Position numbers and translations under genes: made by a program. A stretch of 12,364 nt of DNA from Bacteroidales bacterium (GTDB lineage Bacteria; Bacteroidota; Bacteroidia; Bacteroidales; WCHB1-69), in the NCBI GenBank assembly GCA_017964755.1, contig JAGCRI010000035.1, positions 1 through 12,364 on the forward strand, in the 5' to 3' direction. Below the pieces are notes generated by a model that had not been told where the DNA came from, ran no database searches, and saw only the letters and a program-made list of their open reading frames with translations. Shown here in pieces: positions 1-7,418 of the stretch. Numbering within the stretch: position 1 is the stretch's first letter; each line of letters begins with the position of its first letter.

Positions 1-45
1 TTAATTGTTGTTTGATAATCAGTGAATTGTGATGAGTGGTTTCGG

Positions 46-267
46 TTACACCTTGGCGCGGTACACTTCAATAACTCCATCGGGGCAAATGACAGCGCAG
101 TTGGCGCAGCCGATGCAGTCGTCAGGTTTTACCATCTCAAGGTAGTTGTAACCTTTGGAGTTTACCTTTTTTGAAAGGGCGATGACTCCATTGGGGCAGC
201 CGGTCATACATACCGAACAGCCCTTGCACTTTTCAGTGTCAATGACTAAAGTTCCTTTAAATGCCAT
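46..267 (-). CDS. 2[4Fe-4S] ferredoxin, probable subunit of a 2-oxoacid:ferredoxin oxidoreductase
   Basis: A 73-residue protein with two complete 4Fe-4S motifs: C14, C17, C20, C24 followed by proline, and C51, C54, C57, C61 followed by proline. This is the classic bacterial 2[4Fe-4S] electron carrier, cytoplasmic, without signal peptide. In Bacteroidales a stand-alone protein of this size and type commonly opens the operon for 2-oxoisovalerate or 2-oxoglutarate:ferredoxin oxidoreductase (VorD/KorD), accepting electrons as a 2-oxoacid is converted to its acyl-CoA. That assignment rests on family knowledge; the catalytic subunits would lie to the left of base 1 and are not visible. No start codon for a next gene occurs in bases 1-45 on this strand. 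The ATG at 267 places the first motif at a normal distance from the N-terminus. Ferredoxin identity is certain; the partner enzyme is inferred. Confidence 0.9.
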   Translation of the reverse strand: MAFKGTLVIDTEKCKGCSVCMTGCPNGVIALSKKVNSKGYNYLEMVKPDDCIGCANCAVICPDGVIEVYRAKV

Positions 268-318
268 ATAATTTTTGTTTTAAGGGTTTATTTATAGTTG
301 CATTTTTCAAAGCAATTG

Positions 319-326
319 CAATATTA
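319..326 (-). promoter_or_regulatory. possible -7 box upstream of the ferredoxin
   Basis: On the minus strand this reads TAATATTG, one mismatch from the Bacteroidota -7 consensus TAnnTTTG, 51 bp before the ferredoxin start. A GTTG that could serve as -33 element lies at 349-352, with a slightly long spacing of 22 bp. Weak prediction in an AT-rich spacer. Confidence 0.3.
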
Positions 327-401
327 CAATTTTTTACGATACCTTCGGCAACAGTTTTGAAAAATATTTCTTTCTTTTTGTCTTATTTCAAAGGAAAAAT
401 G

Positions 402-465
402 CCAAATAAAATAAAAAACGGCCTCTCTCAATCAAATCTGTATAGATTGTCTGACAGATGGCCGT
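402..465 (-). terminator. Rho-independent terminator of the glycosylation-type operon
   Basis: Read on the minus strand, an outer stem ACGGCC/GGCCGT (460-465 with 418-423) encloses a second stem ACAGAT/ATCTGT (454-459 with 436-441), and is followed directly by a T-rich tract (complement of 402-418). The two stems are continuous on the 5' side with an asymmetric internal loop on the 3' side. It lies 25 bp after the stop of the glycosyltransferase, so it should end the five-gene minus-strand transcript and insulate the ferredoxin operon. The rest of the 268-489 spacer holds no convincing gene. Confidence 0.8.
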
Positions 466-489
466 AATTCTGATTTCTTTCACTGAGCC

Positions 490-1443
490 TCAATTAAGCG
501 TCTTCTCTATCAGATATTTGTTTCTGTCAGCAGAAGAACGGGATATGAGTTCTCCGATAAACCCTGACAGAAATAGCTGCATACCTATAACCATTGCAAG
601 CAGTGCCAAATAGAAAAGAGGCTGGTCGGTAACTTGGCGGAAAAGGATATTGTTGTGAAGTGCAATGAGTTTTTCAATGATGAGCCACAATGTGATGATG
701 CCGCCGGCAAGGAAAAACAATGTACCCCACAATCCGAAGAAGTGCATGGGCTTTTTCCCGAATCTTGACACAAAAGTTATTGTGATAAGGTCGAGATAGC
801 CGTTTATGAAGCGGTCCCAGCCGAATTTCGATACACCGTATTTCCTTTTCTGGTGTTTAACCACTTTTTCACCTATTTTTGTGAATCCCGCCCATTTTGC
901 GATGACCGGTATGTAGCGGTGCATTTCGCCATAGACTTCAATGGATTTGACAACTTCTTTCCTGTACGCCTTTAAGCCGCAGTTGAAATCGTGCAGTTTT
1001 ATTTTTGAAATCCGCCGTGTTGTCCAATTGAAAAATTTGGAAGGTATGTTCTTTGCAAATTTTGAGTCATATCTCACTTTTTTCCAGCCTGATACCAAAT
1101 CATAATTATCTTCTTTTATCATGCGGTAAAGTTCTGGAATTTCATCGGGACTGTCCTGCAGGTCGGCGTCCATAGTGATAACGACATCGCCTTCCACTTT
1201 CTCGAAAGCGGCGTTAAGTGCAGCCGATTTGCCGTAGTTCCTTCTGAACTTGATGCCTTTGACATTGGCGTTCTCTGTCTTAAGCTTTTCAACCACTTCC
1301 CATGAGCGGTCGTTCGAGCCGTCGTCAACTAACATTATTTCATAAGAGAATGAATTTTCCTGCATTACTCTTACTATCCAAGCCACTAATTCCGGCAAAG
1401 ATTCCTCTTCATTGAATAACGGTACTACTACTGATATGTCCAT
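490..1443 (-). CDS. GtrB-like family 2 glycosyltransferase with two C-terminal membrane segments
   Basis: A 317-residue GT-A fold glycosyltransferase of family 2. Visible motifs are the nucleotide-binding start VVVPLFNEEE (residues 5-14), DDG (40-42), the metal-binding DAD (92-94) followed by LQDSPDEIP, HDFNCG (151-156) and YGVSKF (202-207). Two hydrophobic helices (about 233-259 and 275-300) anchor it in the inner membrane. This layout is that of the GtrB/DPM-like group, which moves a sugar from a nucleotide donor to undecaprenyl phosphate on the cytoplasmic side; the sugar cannot be told from sequence. It is the last gene of the operon, starting 3 bp after the stop of the DUF4199 gene, which suggests translational coupling. 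No GtrA-type flippase is seen. An ArnC-like role on lipid A is an alternative. Confidence 0.9.
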   Translation of the reverse strand: MDISVVVPLFNEEESLPELVAWIVRVMQENSFSYEIMLVDDGSNDRSWEVVEKLKTENANVKGIKFRRNYGKSAALNAAFEKVEGDVVITMDADLQDSPDEIPELYRMIKEDNYDLVSGWKKVRYDSKFAKNIPSKFFNWTTRRISKIKLHDFNCGLKAYRKEVVKSIEVYGEMHRYIPVIAKWAGFTKIGEKVVKHQKRKYGVSKFGWDRFINGYLDLITITFVSRFGKKPMHFFGLWGTLFFLAGGIITLWLIIEKLIALHNNILFRQVTDQPLFYLALLAMVIGMQLFLSGFIGELISRSSADRNKYLIEKTLN

Positions 1444-1446
1444 AAT

Positions 1447-2364
1447 CTATTCGTTGGTTGTTTCCTGCGGAGTTTCTGTCTCGTTCCCCTCCACGTTGTC
1501 TGCACCGCAGCTGTTTTTTTTCTTCCTGTAAATGTATAATGATGTAAAAATGTTAAAAAACAATCCGTATAAAAGTGTGGCGACAGAATTGAAAAGGCCA
1601 AGAGCAAGAACATTGCTGTAGTGCGGCACCGAATCCTTTTCACATTCAAGGCGCAGCTGCAGCGGGCTGATACTGTCGAGGGCGGCAGTGGAGGCCAGAA
1701 CCGTACGGCTCAACACAGGCGTGCAAAATGTGTCGCCAACATTCTCGTTGAGCATCTGCTCAAGGGTGTTGACTAAAATTTTTTGTGCGTAGGCGTCAAA
1801 TTTGCCGTAATGATAGTCGGCTGTGTCTGTCGCCGCACCTTTGCGCAGCCTCTCCGAATACGCATCAAAAATCATATCTATTTTGCTGTCAACAAAAGTG
1901 TTGCAAGCAGTGTCGTCTTGCATTATGGAACTTTTGGTTTCAGACAGAATAACTCTGCTGTTTGATATATATGTGTCAATATCGCTCATGCTCACAGTAT
2001 CTTGAGCAAGCCTCGCCTGATATTTCTGTTCAAAAGCCTTGTTGATGCGGTCAATCCCGTCTTTTTCTATGAAAGAGTAATGTATGATGAGATAAAACAG
2101 TGAAAAGAAGAATGCCACGCCCACCATGCCGGCGCCGAGGCCGAAAGCCTTGCCGAAAGAGATGAGCCCGCCGCATACGTTGTCGCGATAGGTCTTGGCG
2201 CACTTGACAAGCACTGCGATAAAGAGCAGGATCATCATCAGGTCGGCGATTGTGCCGAAAGGATAATCCACGCGCCGTGCCAACATTTTAAGCAATTCGA
2301 GCGCGGAAAGTCCCGCGCCCAAAACTATACCCCATAAAATGGCTGTCTTAAACCAATTCCTCAT
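1447..2364 (-). CDS. DUF4199 family membrane protein with large extracytoplasmic insert
   Basis: The N-terminus and gene context match DUF4199, an uncharacterised Bacteroidota membrane family regularly found beside polyprenyl-phosphate glycosyltransferases. I start it at the ATG at 2364 (305 residues); an in-frame TTG two codons upstream is less likely. Three membrane segments (about 5-25, 37-56, 73-95) are followed by a roughly 150-residue polar stretch (97-250), a fourth segment (251-278), a basic RKKK stop and an acidic tail. By the positive-inside rule the N-terminus and tail are cytoplasmic and the insert is outside. Members I know are usually about 150-180 residues, so this one is unusually long. 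Function unknown; a role in lipid-linked sugar handling is inferred only from its neighbours. The family call is from memory of the N-terminal pattern and context. Confidence 0.7.
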   Translation of the reverse strand: MRNWFKTAILWGIVLGAGLSALELLKMLARRVDYPFGTIADLMMILLFIAVLVKCAKTYRDNVCGGLISFGKAFGLGAGMVGVAFFFSLFYLIIHYSFIEKDGIDRINKAFEQKYQARLAQDTVSMSDIDTYISNSRVILSETKSSIMQDDTACNTFVDSKIDMIFDAYSERLRKGAATDTADYHYGKFDAYAQKILVNTLEQMLNENVGDTFCTPVLSRTVLASTAALDSISPLQLRLECEKDSVPHYSNVLALGLFNSVATLLYGLFFNIFTSLYIYRKKKNSCGADNVEGNETETPQETTNE

Positions 2365-2392
2365 ACACAACTCTCAGATGAAAAAAATGCTG

Positions 2393-3103
2393 TTAATATT
2401 CATCCTCTTCTTCATCTTCGCCGCCGGCACCCATACCTAACATTTGCTTGACTTCATCAGGAGCATTTTCGATAGGTTCCCAGCCCGCAGGAAGAATGAA
2501 TGACTTTGCATTGATTTTTTTGTCGGGTTTGAGTTCCACAGCCTCATTGACCATTGTGAACGGGTTGCCGTCATTTTCAATATAGCGGGCAGTGTAAAGC
2601 GGAAAACCTTTAAGTCCCGGATAGCTTGGTGACTTGTATGTTGCTGCATTCATCAGGTCGTCCGTTACATAAAGGGTTACGTTATTCGATTCGTCTGTTT
2701 CGAGATCCGTTGCTGTTACGACAACTTTTTTGCAATGATAGCCGGCGATTTCTTTTGTGTCATTCGCATCATACTCATAATCAAATTTCACAGTGCTATA
2801 ATCGGCTGTGTCAGATATAAGATATTTGCCGTATGCCATCAGTGAAAGGTCGATGACAATATTTGTAATACCTGTATTCCCGTCAACAATGATAACGGAG
2901 CCGATGCCTTGTTGGCTGTTCACCACTTTCGTCTTGCTGCCCCACACGGTCATTTCGGCCTCGCCTTGAACCTGCGAAAGGATATTTGCATCTTCAGTGC
3001 CAGTGGCGTATGTTTTCATTTTGATGGTTCCGCCGAAATCTTTCTGGGCAAAACCCAAAGTTATTGTCATTAACAAAACCGGTAATAAAAAAATCTTTTT
3101 CAT
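2393..3103 (-). CDS. exported DUF4412-type protein
   Basis: A 236-residue protein beginning with a clear Sec signal peptide (MKK, hydrophobic stretch, predicted cut after FA at residue 19). There is no lipobox cysteine, so it is probably periplasmic. The mature part is beta-rich: an early FGGTIKMKTYATG segment, a central CKKVVVTATD strand pair, and the family-like ending PAGWEPIENAPDEVKQMLGM, which fits DUF4412 proteins of Bacteroidota. It closes with a very acidic tail (GGEDEEEDEY). Function is unknown; the family has a fold loosely like lipoprotein-binding beta sheets, but I would not assign a role. It sits in the middle of the operon, 56 bp after the mannose synthase and 28 bp before the DUF4199 gene. 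No promoter with a good -7 box is visible in the 56-bp gap, supporting cotranscription. Confidence 0.75.
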   Translation of the reverse strand: MKKIFLLPVLLMTITLGFAQKDFGGTIKMKTYATGTEDANILSQVQGEAEMTVWGSKTKVVNSQQGIGSVIIVDGNTGITNIVIDLSLMAYGKYLISDTADYSTVKFDYEYDANDTKEIAGYHCKKVVVTATDLETDESNNVTLYVTDDLMNAATYKSPSYPGLKGFPLYTARYIENDGNPFTMVNEAVELKPDKKINAKSFILPAGWEPIENAPDEVKQMLGMGAGGEDEEEDEY

Positions 3104-3159
3104 ATTTTATTGCTTTAATTGTTTGCGTTAAATTATAAAACTCTATTTTTCCAAAAATA

Positions 3160-3897
3160 TTATGCTGTTTTTCTCTCCCATTTCCTGAAAAAGCTCCTGA
3201 ACTTAAGTCCGATAACACCAAAGATGGCTTCCTTGAAGATGCCAGAAGACATTTTAGAGGTTCCTAATGTTCTGTCTTTGAATATAATGGAGACTTCTTC
3301 AATTTTGAAACCGAGTTTCCAAACGGTGAATTTCATCTCTATCTGGAATCCGTAGCCGATATGTTTGATTTTGTCGAAGTCGATTGCGCGAAGGGTGTCG
3401 GCCTTGTAGCACTTGAAGCCCGCGGTGGTGTCGCGGACGGGGATCCCGAGGACGAAGCGCACATACATAGAGCCGCAGTATGACATCAGCAGGCGCGACA
3501 TCGGCCAGTTAAGCACGTTGACACCCTTGCAGTACCTTGACCCTACAGCGAGGTCGGCGCCATTGACAGCGCATGCTTCGTAGAGGCGTGCAAGGTCTTC
3601 CGGATTGTGCGAAAAGTCGGCATCCATTTCAAATACATAATCGTAATCGTGTTCAAGTGCCCATTTGAAACCTGTGATGTAGGCCGTGCCAAGTCCGAGC
3701 TTGCCTTTTCTCTCAATAATGAAAAGCCTGTCGGGAAATTCTTCCATGAGGCGCTTCACAATGTCAGCGGTGCCGTCCGGCGAATTGTCTTCTATCACCA
3801 GAATATGATAGTCGCCCAAGGAGAAGGTCTTCCTTATGATATTTTCAATGTTTTCCTTTTCGTTATAGGTTGGAATTATGACTAATTTCTTATCCAT
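3160..3897 (-). CDS. polyprenol monophosphomannose synthase (Dpm1-like)
   Basis: A 245-residue soluble family 2 glycosyltransferase closely matching the Dpm1/Ppm1 pattern. Motifs in order: IIPTYNEKENI (7-17), EDNSPDGT (36-43), the catalytic metal-binding DAD (92-94) in MDADFSHNPED, GSRY (119-122), DTTAGFKCY (156-164), GYGFQIEM (181-188) and DRTLGTSKM (208-216). The family transfers mannose from GDP-mannose to a polyprenyl phosphate at the cytoplasmic face of the membrane; the product feeds membrane-bound mannosyltransferases acting outside. There is no membrane anchor, unlike the second glycosyltransferase of this operon, so the two are different enzymes, not a duplication. The gene begins 2 bp after the stop of the exported endonuclease-fold gene. 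The reaction type is secure; the exact sugar and lipid are inferred from the family. Confidence 0.9.
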   Translation of the reverse strand: MDKKLVIIPTYNEKENIENIIRKTFSLGDYHILVIEDNSPDGTADIVKRLMEEFPDRLFIIERKGKLGLGTAYITGFKWALEHDYDYVFEMDADFSHNPEDLARLYEACAVNGADLAVGSRYCKGVNVLNWPMSRLLMSYCGSMYVRFVLGIPVRDTTAGFKCYKADTLRAIDFDKIKHIGYGFQIEMKFTVWKLGFKIEEVSIIFKDRTLGTSKMSSGIFKEAIFGVIGLKFRSFFRKWERKTA

Positions 3898-3899
3898 AA

Positions 3900-4928
3900 T
3901 TATTTTTTTACGATGATATAAACTGGGAAATGGTCACTGTAGCCGCCTTGGTAGGTACCGCCTGCGTACGTACGGTAAGGATAATCCTCGTAAGAACCTA
4001 TTTGTGTCTTCTGAAGGATAAGCGGTTCCTGGAATATTTTCGCAGCCACATACTTGTATGTTCCCGGACGCGCATTCACAAGTCCGTACGACACTATGGT
4101 TTGGTCGATGAGTCCCCAAGAGTCCCTATAGGCGTATGAGCCGTAGCCTTGCTTATAGAGTTTGTACATCGGGTTGAAAAGGTCTCCGGGCTGTGTTGTG
4201 GCCTCAATTTTTTTCTTTATTTTAAGATTCGAGATAATGCTCTTTGAATCGGGGTCATCGTTAAAGTCACCTACGATGACAATTTTGGCGTTAGGGTCGG
4301 CGTTCATCAGCGAGTCGGCAATATGGCGCGTGAGTTTTGCAGCTGCGGCACGGCTGCCGAGGCTCTTCTTTCCGCCAAGCTTTGAAGGCCAGTGATTTAC
4401 AATCATGTGCATTGTATCTGTGCCGTCGAGGACGAAAGAGACGAGCAGCTGGTCGCGGGTGCGGAAGCTCGTGTCGGATGTGTAAAGGCGGTACGACTGA
4501 CTGTAAAGCACTTTGACTCTGTCTTTTCTGTAAATGAACCCGACATCAACGCCACGGCGGTCGGGGGAGTCATAATGCACTATATCCATGTTGAACGGAC
4601 GGAGGTTGTCGGTGGCGATAAGGTCTTCAAGCACCTTACGGTTCTCAAGCTCGCACAGCCCCATACAAGCCACGCCGCCGTGTTCACGGCCTATCAGCGA
4701 AATGACTTTCGACATATTGTCGAGTTTTCGCATATAACGTTCGGGCGTCCAGCGGTATGAGCCTTCGGGAAGGAAATCAGCGTCCCTCGTCAACGGGTCG
4801 TCTTCTGTATCAAACAGATTTTCAAGGTTATAGAAGCCTAAGACAGCGGTGGTTCTCTCTTTCTGGGCAAAAATCCCATTGCTAAAAAGGAGTCCTAATG
4901 CTAACGTTAAAAAGATGATTTTTTTCAT
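3900..4928 (-). CDS. exported endonuclease/exonuclease/phosphatase (EEP) fold protein
   Basis: A 342-residue protein with a signal peptide (residues 1-21, cleavage near FAQ) followed by a complete DNase I-like EEP domain. Family motifs are visible in order: NLENLFD (34-40), CELEN (92-96) with the metal-binding glutamate, RRGVDVGF (124-131), NHWPS (178-182), GDFNDDP (220-226), IDQT (274-277) and the catalytic SDHFPV (331-336). The active site therefore looks intact. Substrates in this superfamily range from DNA and RNA to phospholipids and inositol phosphates, and nothing here picks one; export outside the cytoplasm is the main clue. It is the first gene of the minus-strand operon, with a consensus -7 box just upstream. 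Bacteroidota carry many such paralogues, so I give no gene name. Confidence 0.88.
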   Translation of the reverse strand: MKKIIFLTLALGLLFSNGIFAQKERTTAVLGFYNLENLFDTEDDPLTRDADFLPEGSYRWTPERYMRKLDNMSKVISLIGREHGGVACMGLCELENRKVLEDLIATDNLRPFNMDIVHYDSPDRRGVDVGFIYRKDRVKVLYSQSYRLYTSDTSFRTRDQLLVSFVLDGTDTMHMIVNHWPSKLGGKKSLGSRAAAAKLTRHIADSLMNADPNAKIVIVGDFNDDPDSKSIISNLKIKKKIEATTQPGDLFNPMYKLYKQGYGSYAYRDSWGLIDQTIVSYGLVNARPGTYKYVAAKIFQEPLILQKTQIGSYEDYPYRTYAGGTYQGGYSDHFPVYIIVKK

Positions 4929-4950
4929 TATTCAAAAAATTTTAACGTGG

Positions 4951-4958
4951 CAAAGATA
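4951..4958 (-). promoter_or_regulatory. -7 promoter box of the five-gene minus-strand operon
   Basis: On the minus strand this reads TATCTTTG, an exact match to the Bacteroidota -7 consensus TAnnTTTG, 22 bp before the ATG at 4928. No good -33 TTTG is seen at the usual distance; an AT-rich stretch occupies the place. Transcription would start about 5-8 bases downstream, giving a leader of only about 15 bases. It is back-to-back with the rlmN promoter. Confidence 0.65.
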
Positions 4959-5016
4959 CAATTTTTTTACAGATGTTTTATAGCCTATACCAAATTTATC
5001 TATATGACTTTTTTTG

Positions 5017-5024
5017 TATATTTG
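5017..5024 (+). promoter_or_regulatory. -7 promoter box of rlmN
   Basis: Reads TATATTTG, a match to TAnnTTTG, 33 bp before the rlmN ATG at 5058. A TTTA at 4995-4998 could be a degenerate -33 element (18-bp spacing). This site lies inside the upstream extension that would be coding if the GTG at 4947 were used, which is a further reason to choose the later start. Confidence 0.6.
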
Positions 5025-5057
5025 CCGACAAATACTGCTATTGCGCAAAAAGTTATA

Positions 5058-6104
5058 ATGGAAGACATAAGACTGACAAAGAACGATGATGTTCTCGCAT
5101 TTTTGGAGAAAAACGGAGAAAAGGGATTCCGTGCAAAACAGATAGAGGAGTGGCTTTGGCGAAAAGGCTGTTTCAGTTTTGAAGAGATGAGCAATCTTTC
5201 GGTTGGTTTGCGCGAAAAGCTCAAGCGGAATTATGAGTTTTCACATATTGAGACTGACACGGTGGAGCGAAGCGGGGACGGCACCCTTAAATTTCTTTTC
5301 CGTCTGCATGATGGCGCCAAAATTGAAGGTGTGCTTATACCTACCCCCAAGCGTGTTACGGCGTGTGTGTCGTCTCAAGCCGGCTGCCCGCTGAAATGCG
5401 CTTTCTGCGCCACAGGCCAGATGGGCTTTATCCGCAATCTCCTCTTTACTGAGATTTTCGACCAATATCTTATTATGAACCGAATAGCAGGGGAGACTTT
5501 CGGCAAAAACATAACCAATATCGTCTATATGGGAATGGGGGAACCTCTTCTTAACCACGAAAATGTTATCAAATCAATCGAATTGCTGACTTCGTCAAAA
5601 GGGCAGGGGATGTCGCCGCAAAGAATCACCCTTTCCACTGTCGGTGTGGTCAACGGCATACGGCGGTTAGCAGACGAGAACTTTCCTTGCGGGCTTGCCA
5701 TTTCACTGCACTGCGCCGATGCACTGAAGAGAGAGAAGCTGATTCCCTCCGCTAAAAAGTTCCCTTTGCCTGAAATCCGTGAGGCACTCTCGTATTTTTA
5801 CAAAAAAAGCGGTGAACGCATAAGTATAGAATATCTGCTGCTTGACGGGATTACAGACTCGCGCAGTGACGCCGAAAAACTCTGGGACTTTTGCCGCCCA
5901 TTTCCGACAAAAATCAATCTTATAGAATATAATGACAATAATTTGGAATTCAGAAAGAGTCCGGAACAGCGTGTGAAAGAGTTTGCATCATATTTGGAAT
6001 CCAAGAACATGATAGTGACCATACGGCACAGCCGCGGAAAGGAAATTGCAGCGGCTTGTGGGCAACTGCTTGTAAATCAAAAGAATAAATATAAAAATCA
6101 GTAA
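5058..6104 (+). CDS. rlmN: dual-specificity 23S rRNA/tRNA adenine-C2 methyltransferase RlmN
   Basis: A radical-SAM enzyme that methylates C2 of A2503 in 23S rRNA and of A37 in some tRNAs (E. coli RlmN numbering), supporting translational accuracy. With the ATG at 5058 it has 348 residues, the normal family size. The cluster-binding motif is C110-PLK-C114-AF-C117; the methyl-carrying cysteine C334 (AACGQL) and the second catalytic cysteine C103 are both present, with the C103-to-C110 spacing the same as in E. coli. SAM-binding GMGEP (159-163) and LSTVG (192-196) motifs follow. The reading frame stays open to a GTG at 4947, but that would add 37 non-conserved residues and run through the promoter. 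It stands alone between divergent and downstream promoters. Identity is secure; the key cysteines distinguish RlmN from most other radical-SAM enzymes but not fully from Cfr. Confidence 0.95.
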   Translation: MEDIRLTKNDDVLAFLEKNGEKGFRAKQIEEWLWRKGCFSFEEMSNLSVGLREKLKRNYEFSHIETDTVERSGDGTLKFLFRLHDGAKIEGVLIPTPKRVTACVSSQAGCPLKCAFCATGQMGFIRNLLFTEIFDQYLIMNRIAGETFGKNITNIVYMGMGEPLLNHENVIKSIELLTSSKGQGMSPQRITLSTVGVVNGIRRLADENFPCGLAISLHCADALKREKLIPSAKKFPLPEIREALSYFYKKSGERISIEYLLLDGITDSRSDAEKLWDFCRPFPTKINLIEYNDNNLEFRKSPEQRVKEFASYLESKNMIVTIRHSRGKEIAAACGQLLVNQKNKYKNQ

Positions 6105-6106
6105 AA

Positions 6107-6138
6107 TTAGACTTATATGAAAAAAAACGTTATCTTTG
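6107..6138 (+). promoter_or_regulatory. buk promoter (-33 and -7 boxes)
   Basis: A near-consensus Bacteroidota promoter: TTAG (6107-6110, one mismatch from TTTG), 20 bp, then TATCTTTG (6131-6138), an exact TAnnTTTG match. It begins two bases after the rlmN stop, so buk has its own promoter. The leader before the ATG at 6194 would be about 50 A/T-rich bases, with no recognisable riboswitch. Confidence 0.75.
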
Positions 6139-6193
6139 CACCATAATCAAATCATTAAAAATTAAAACAAAATAAAAGTACACCTAATCTGAA

Positions 6194-7267
6194 ATGAAAA
6201 GACTTATTTTGGCAATCAACCCAGGCTCAACATCCACAAAAATTGCCGTATTTGAAGAAGAAAAAAATCTTTTTACAAAAAACGTAAAGCATTCGGTTGA
6301 GGAATTGGCGAAGTTCCCCACTATAGGCGAACAGTACCAGTATAGGAAAGATGCGATTTTAGAGGAGCTGAAAAACAATAACATAGATATAGCCGACATT
6401 AAGATAGTAATTGGTCGTGGCGGATTGACGAAACCAGTCAAATCGGGTGTTTACCGCGTGAATGATTTGATGAAGAAACATCTGTTGGAAGGATATGCGG
6501 GGCAGCACGCATGCAACCTCGGCGGATTGATTTCTGACAATATCGCACGCTCCATCGGCTTGCCAGAGGCATACATCGCAGATCCGGGTGTGGTTGACGA
6601 GCTGACAGATGTTGCGCGCATAGCCGGTCACCCTCTCTTTGAAAGGAAAACCATTTTCCATGCCCTCAACCAAAAAGCAGTCTCGCGTATTTATGCCAAA
6701 AAAATCGGCAATAAATATGAAGACCTTAATCTGATTGTCGCTCACATGGGAGGCGGCATCAGCATAGGGGCGCACGAGCGCGGCGAAGTGATTGATGTGA
6801 ATGAGGCTCTTGACGGAGAAGGCCCGTTCTCGCCCGAACGCTCTGGCACCCTACCGATGAACCAGATTATAAAAGTCTGCTTCAGCGGTAAATATACTCA
6901 GGACGAGGTTATGAAAATGATTGTCGGTAAAGGCGGTTATGTCGCCTATTTCGGCACAAATGACGCATACGAGATAGAAAAGCGCGCACAAGCGGGTGAC
7001 GCAAAAGCTGAGTTGCTCGAAGAGGCTATGGCTTATCAGGTTGCGAAATATATTGGTGAATGTGCGGTGGTGCTGAAAGGCAAGGTTGACGCCATTTTGC
7101 TGACGGGTGGCATTGCTTACGGCAAACCCATTTGTGAGAGAATCAAGAAATATGTATCTTGGATAGCACCTGTCGAAGTCTATCCTGGCGAAGATGAGAT
7201 GGGGGCTCTTGCCATGAATGCGCTTATGGTGCTCGACAAACAAGCCGACATCAAGAATTATTGCTAA
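6194..7267 (+). CDS. buk: butyrate kinase
   Basis: A 357-residue acetokinase-family (ASKHA fold) enzyme that interconverts butyryl phosphate plus ADP with butyrate plus ATP; many homologues also act on isobutyrate and other branched acids. Motifs: phosphate-binding NPGSTSTKIA (9-18), HALNQKA (156-162), AHMGGGIS (183-190), DGEGPFSPERSG (207-218), LTGGIAY (303-309) and PGEDEMGALA (331-340). Length and motif order fit Buk rather than acetate kinase, which is longer. The usual partner, phosphotransbutyrylase Ptb, is not adjacent: rlmN lies upstream and a terminator downstream, so buk is probably a single-gene transcript here. The ferredoxin at the left edge may belong to a 2-oxoacid oxidoreductase making branched acyl-CoA, a possible metabolic link but not an operon. 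Confidence 0.95.
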   Translation: MKRLILAINPGSTSTKIAVFEEEKNLFTKNVKHSVEELAKFPTIGEQYQYRKDAILEELKNNNIDIADIKIVIGRGGLTKPVKSGVYRVNDLMKKHLLEGYAGQHACNLGGLISDNIARSIGLPEAYIADPGVVDELTDVARIAGHPLFERKTIFHALNQKAVSRIYAKKIGNKYEDLNLIVAHMGGGISIGAHERGEVIDVNEALDGEGPFSPERSGTLPMNQIIKVCFSGKYTQDEVMKMIVGKGGYVAYFGTNDAYEIEKRAQAGDAKAELLEEAMAYQVAKYIGECAVVLKGKVDAILLTGGIAYGKPICERIKKYVSWIAPVEVYPGEDEMGALAMNALMVLDKQADIKNYC

Positions 7268-7305
7268 TTATTGCCTTTCTTTTTGTGATACATTATATAT
7301 CAGAG

Positions 7306-7341
7306 ACCCTGTCCGTATTTCGAGGCAGGGTTCTTCTTTTT
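7306..7341 (+). terminator. Rho-independent terminator of buk
   Basis: An 8-bp stem, ACCCTGTC (7306-7313) with GGCAGGGT (7324-7331), one G-U pair, around a 10-base loop, followed by the T-rich tract TTCTTCTTTTT. It lies 38 bp after the buk stop. The remaining 7342-7418 spacer holds the promoter of the next gene. Confidence 0.85.
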
Positions 7342-7382
7342 GGAGAATTTTGAAATATGTCTGCTATTATTGAAATTCATAT

Positions 7383-7390
7383 TATATTTG
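7383..7390 (+). promoter_or_regulatory. -7 promoter box of the GIN-domain lipoprotein gene
   Basis: Reads TATATTTG, matching TAnnTTTG, 28 bp before the ATG at 7419. No convincing -33 TTTG at 19-21 bp upstream; the nearest TTTG (7349-7352) is too far away. Confidence 0.55.
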
Positions 7391-7418
7391 CAGAATAGAA
7401 ATTAAATACATTACAGAT

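Noticed and set aside
261..467. 68-codon plus-strand open frame in the spacer between ferredoxin and glycosyltransferase
   Set aside because: It runs through the terminator hairpin, has low-complexity A/T-driven composition and no recognisable domain.
4392..4760. 122-codon plus-strand open frame
   Set aside because: Lies wholly antisense within the exported EEP gene, whose motifs are complete; the opposite frame shows no domain.
4947..5057. GTG-initiated N-terminal extension of rlmN by 37 codons
   Set aside because: It would overlap the rlmN -7 box and exceed the usual family length; the ATG at 5058 gives a normal-sized enzyme.
6359..6775. 138-codon minus-strand open frame
   Set aside because: Antisense shadow of buk, without promoter or domain.
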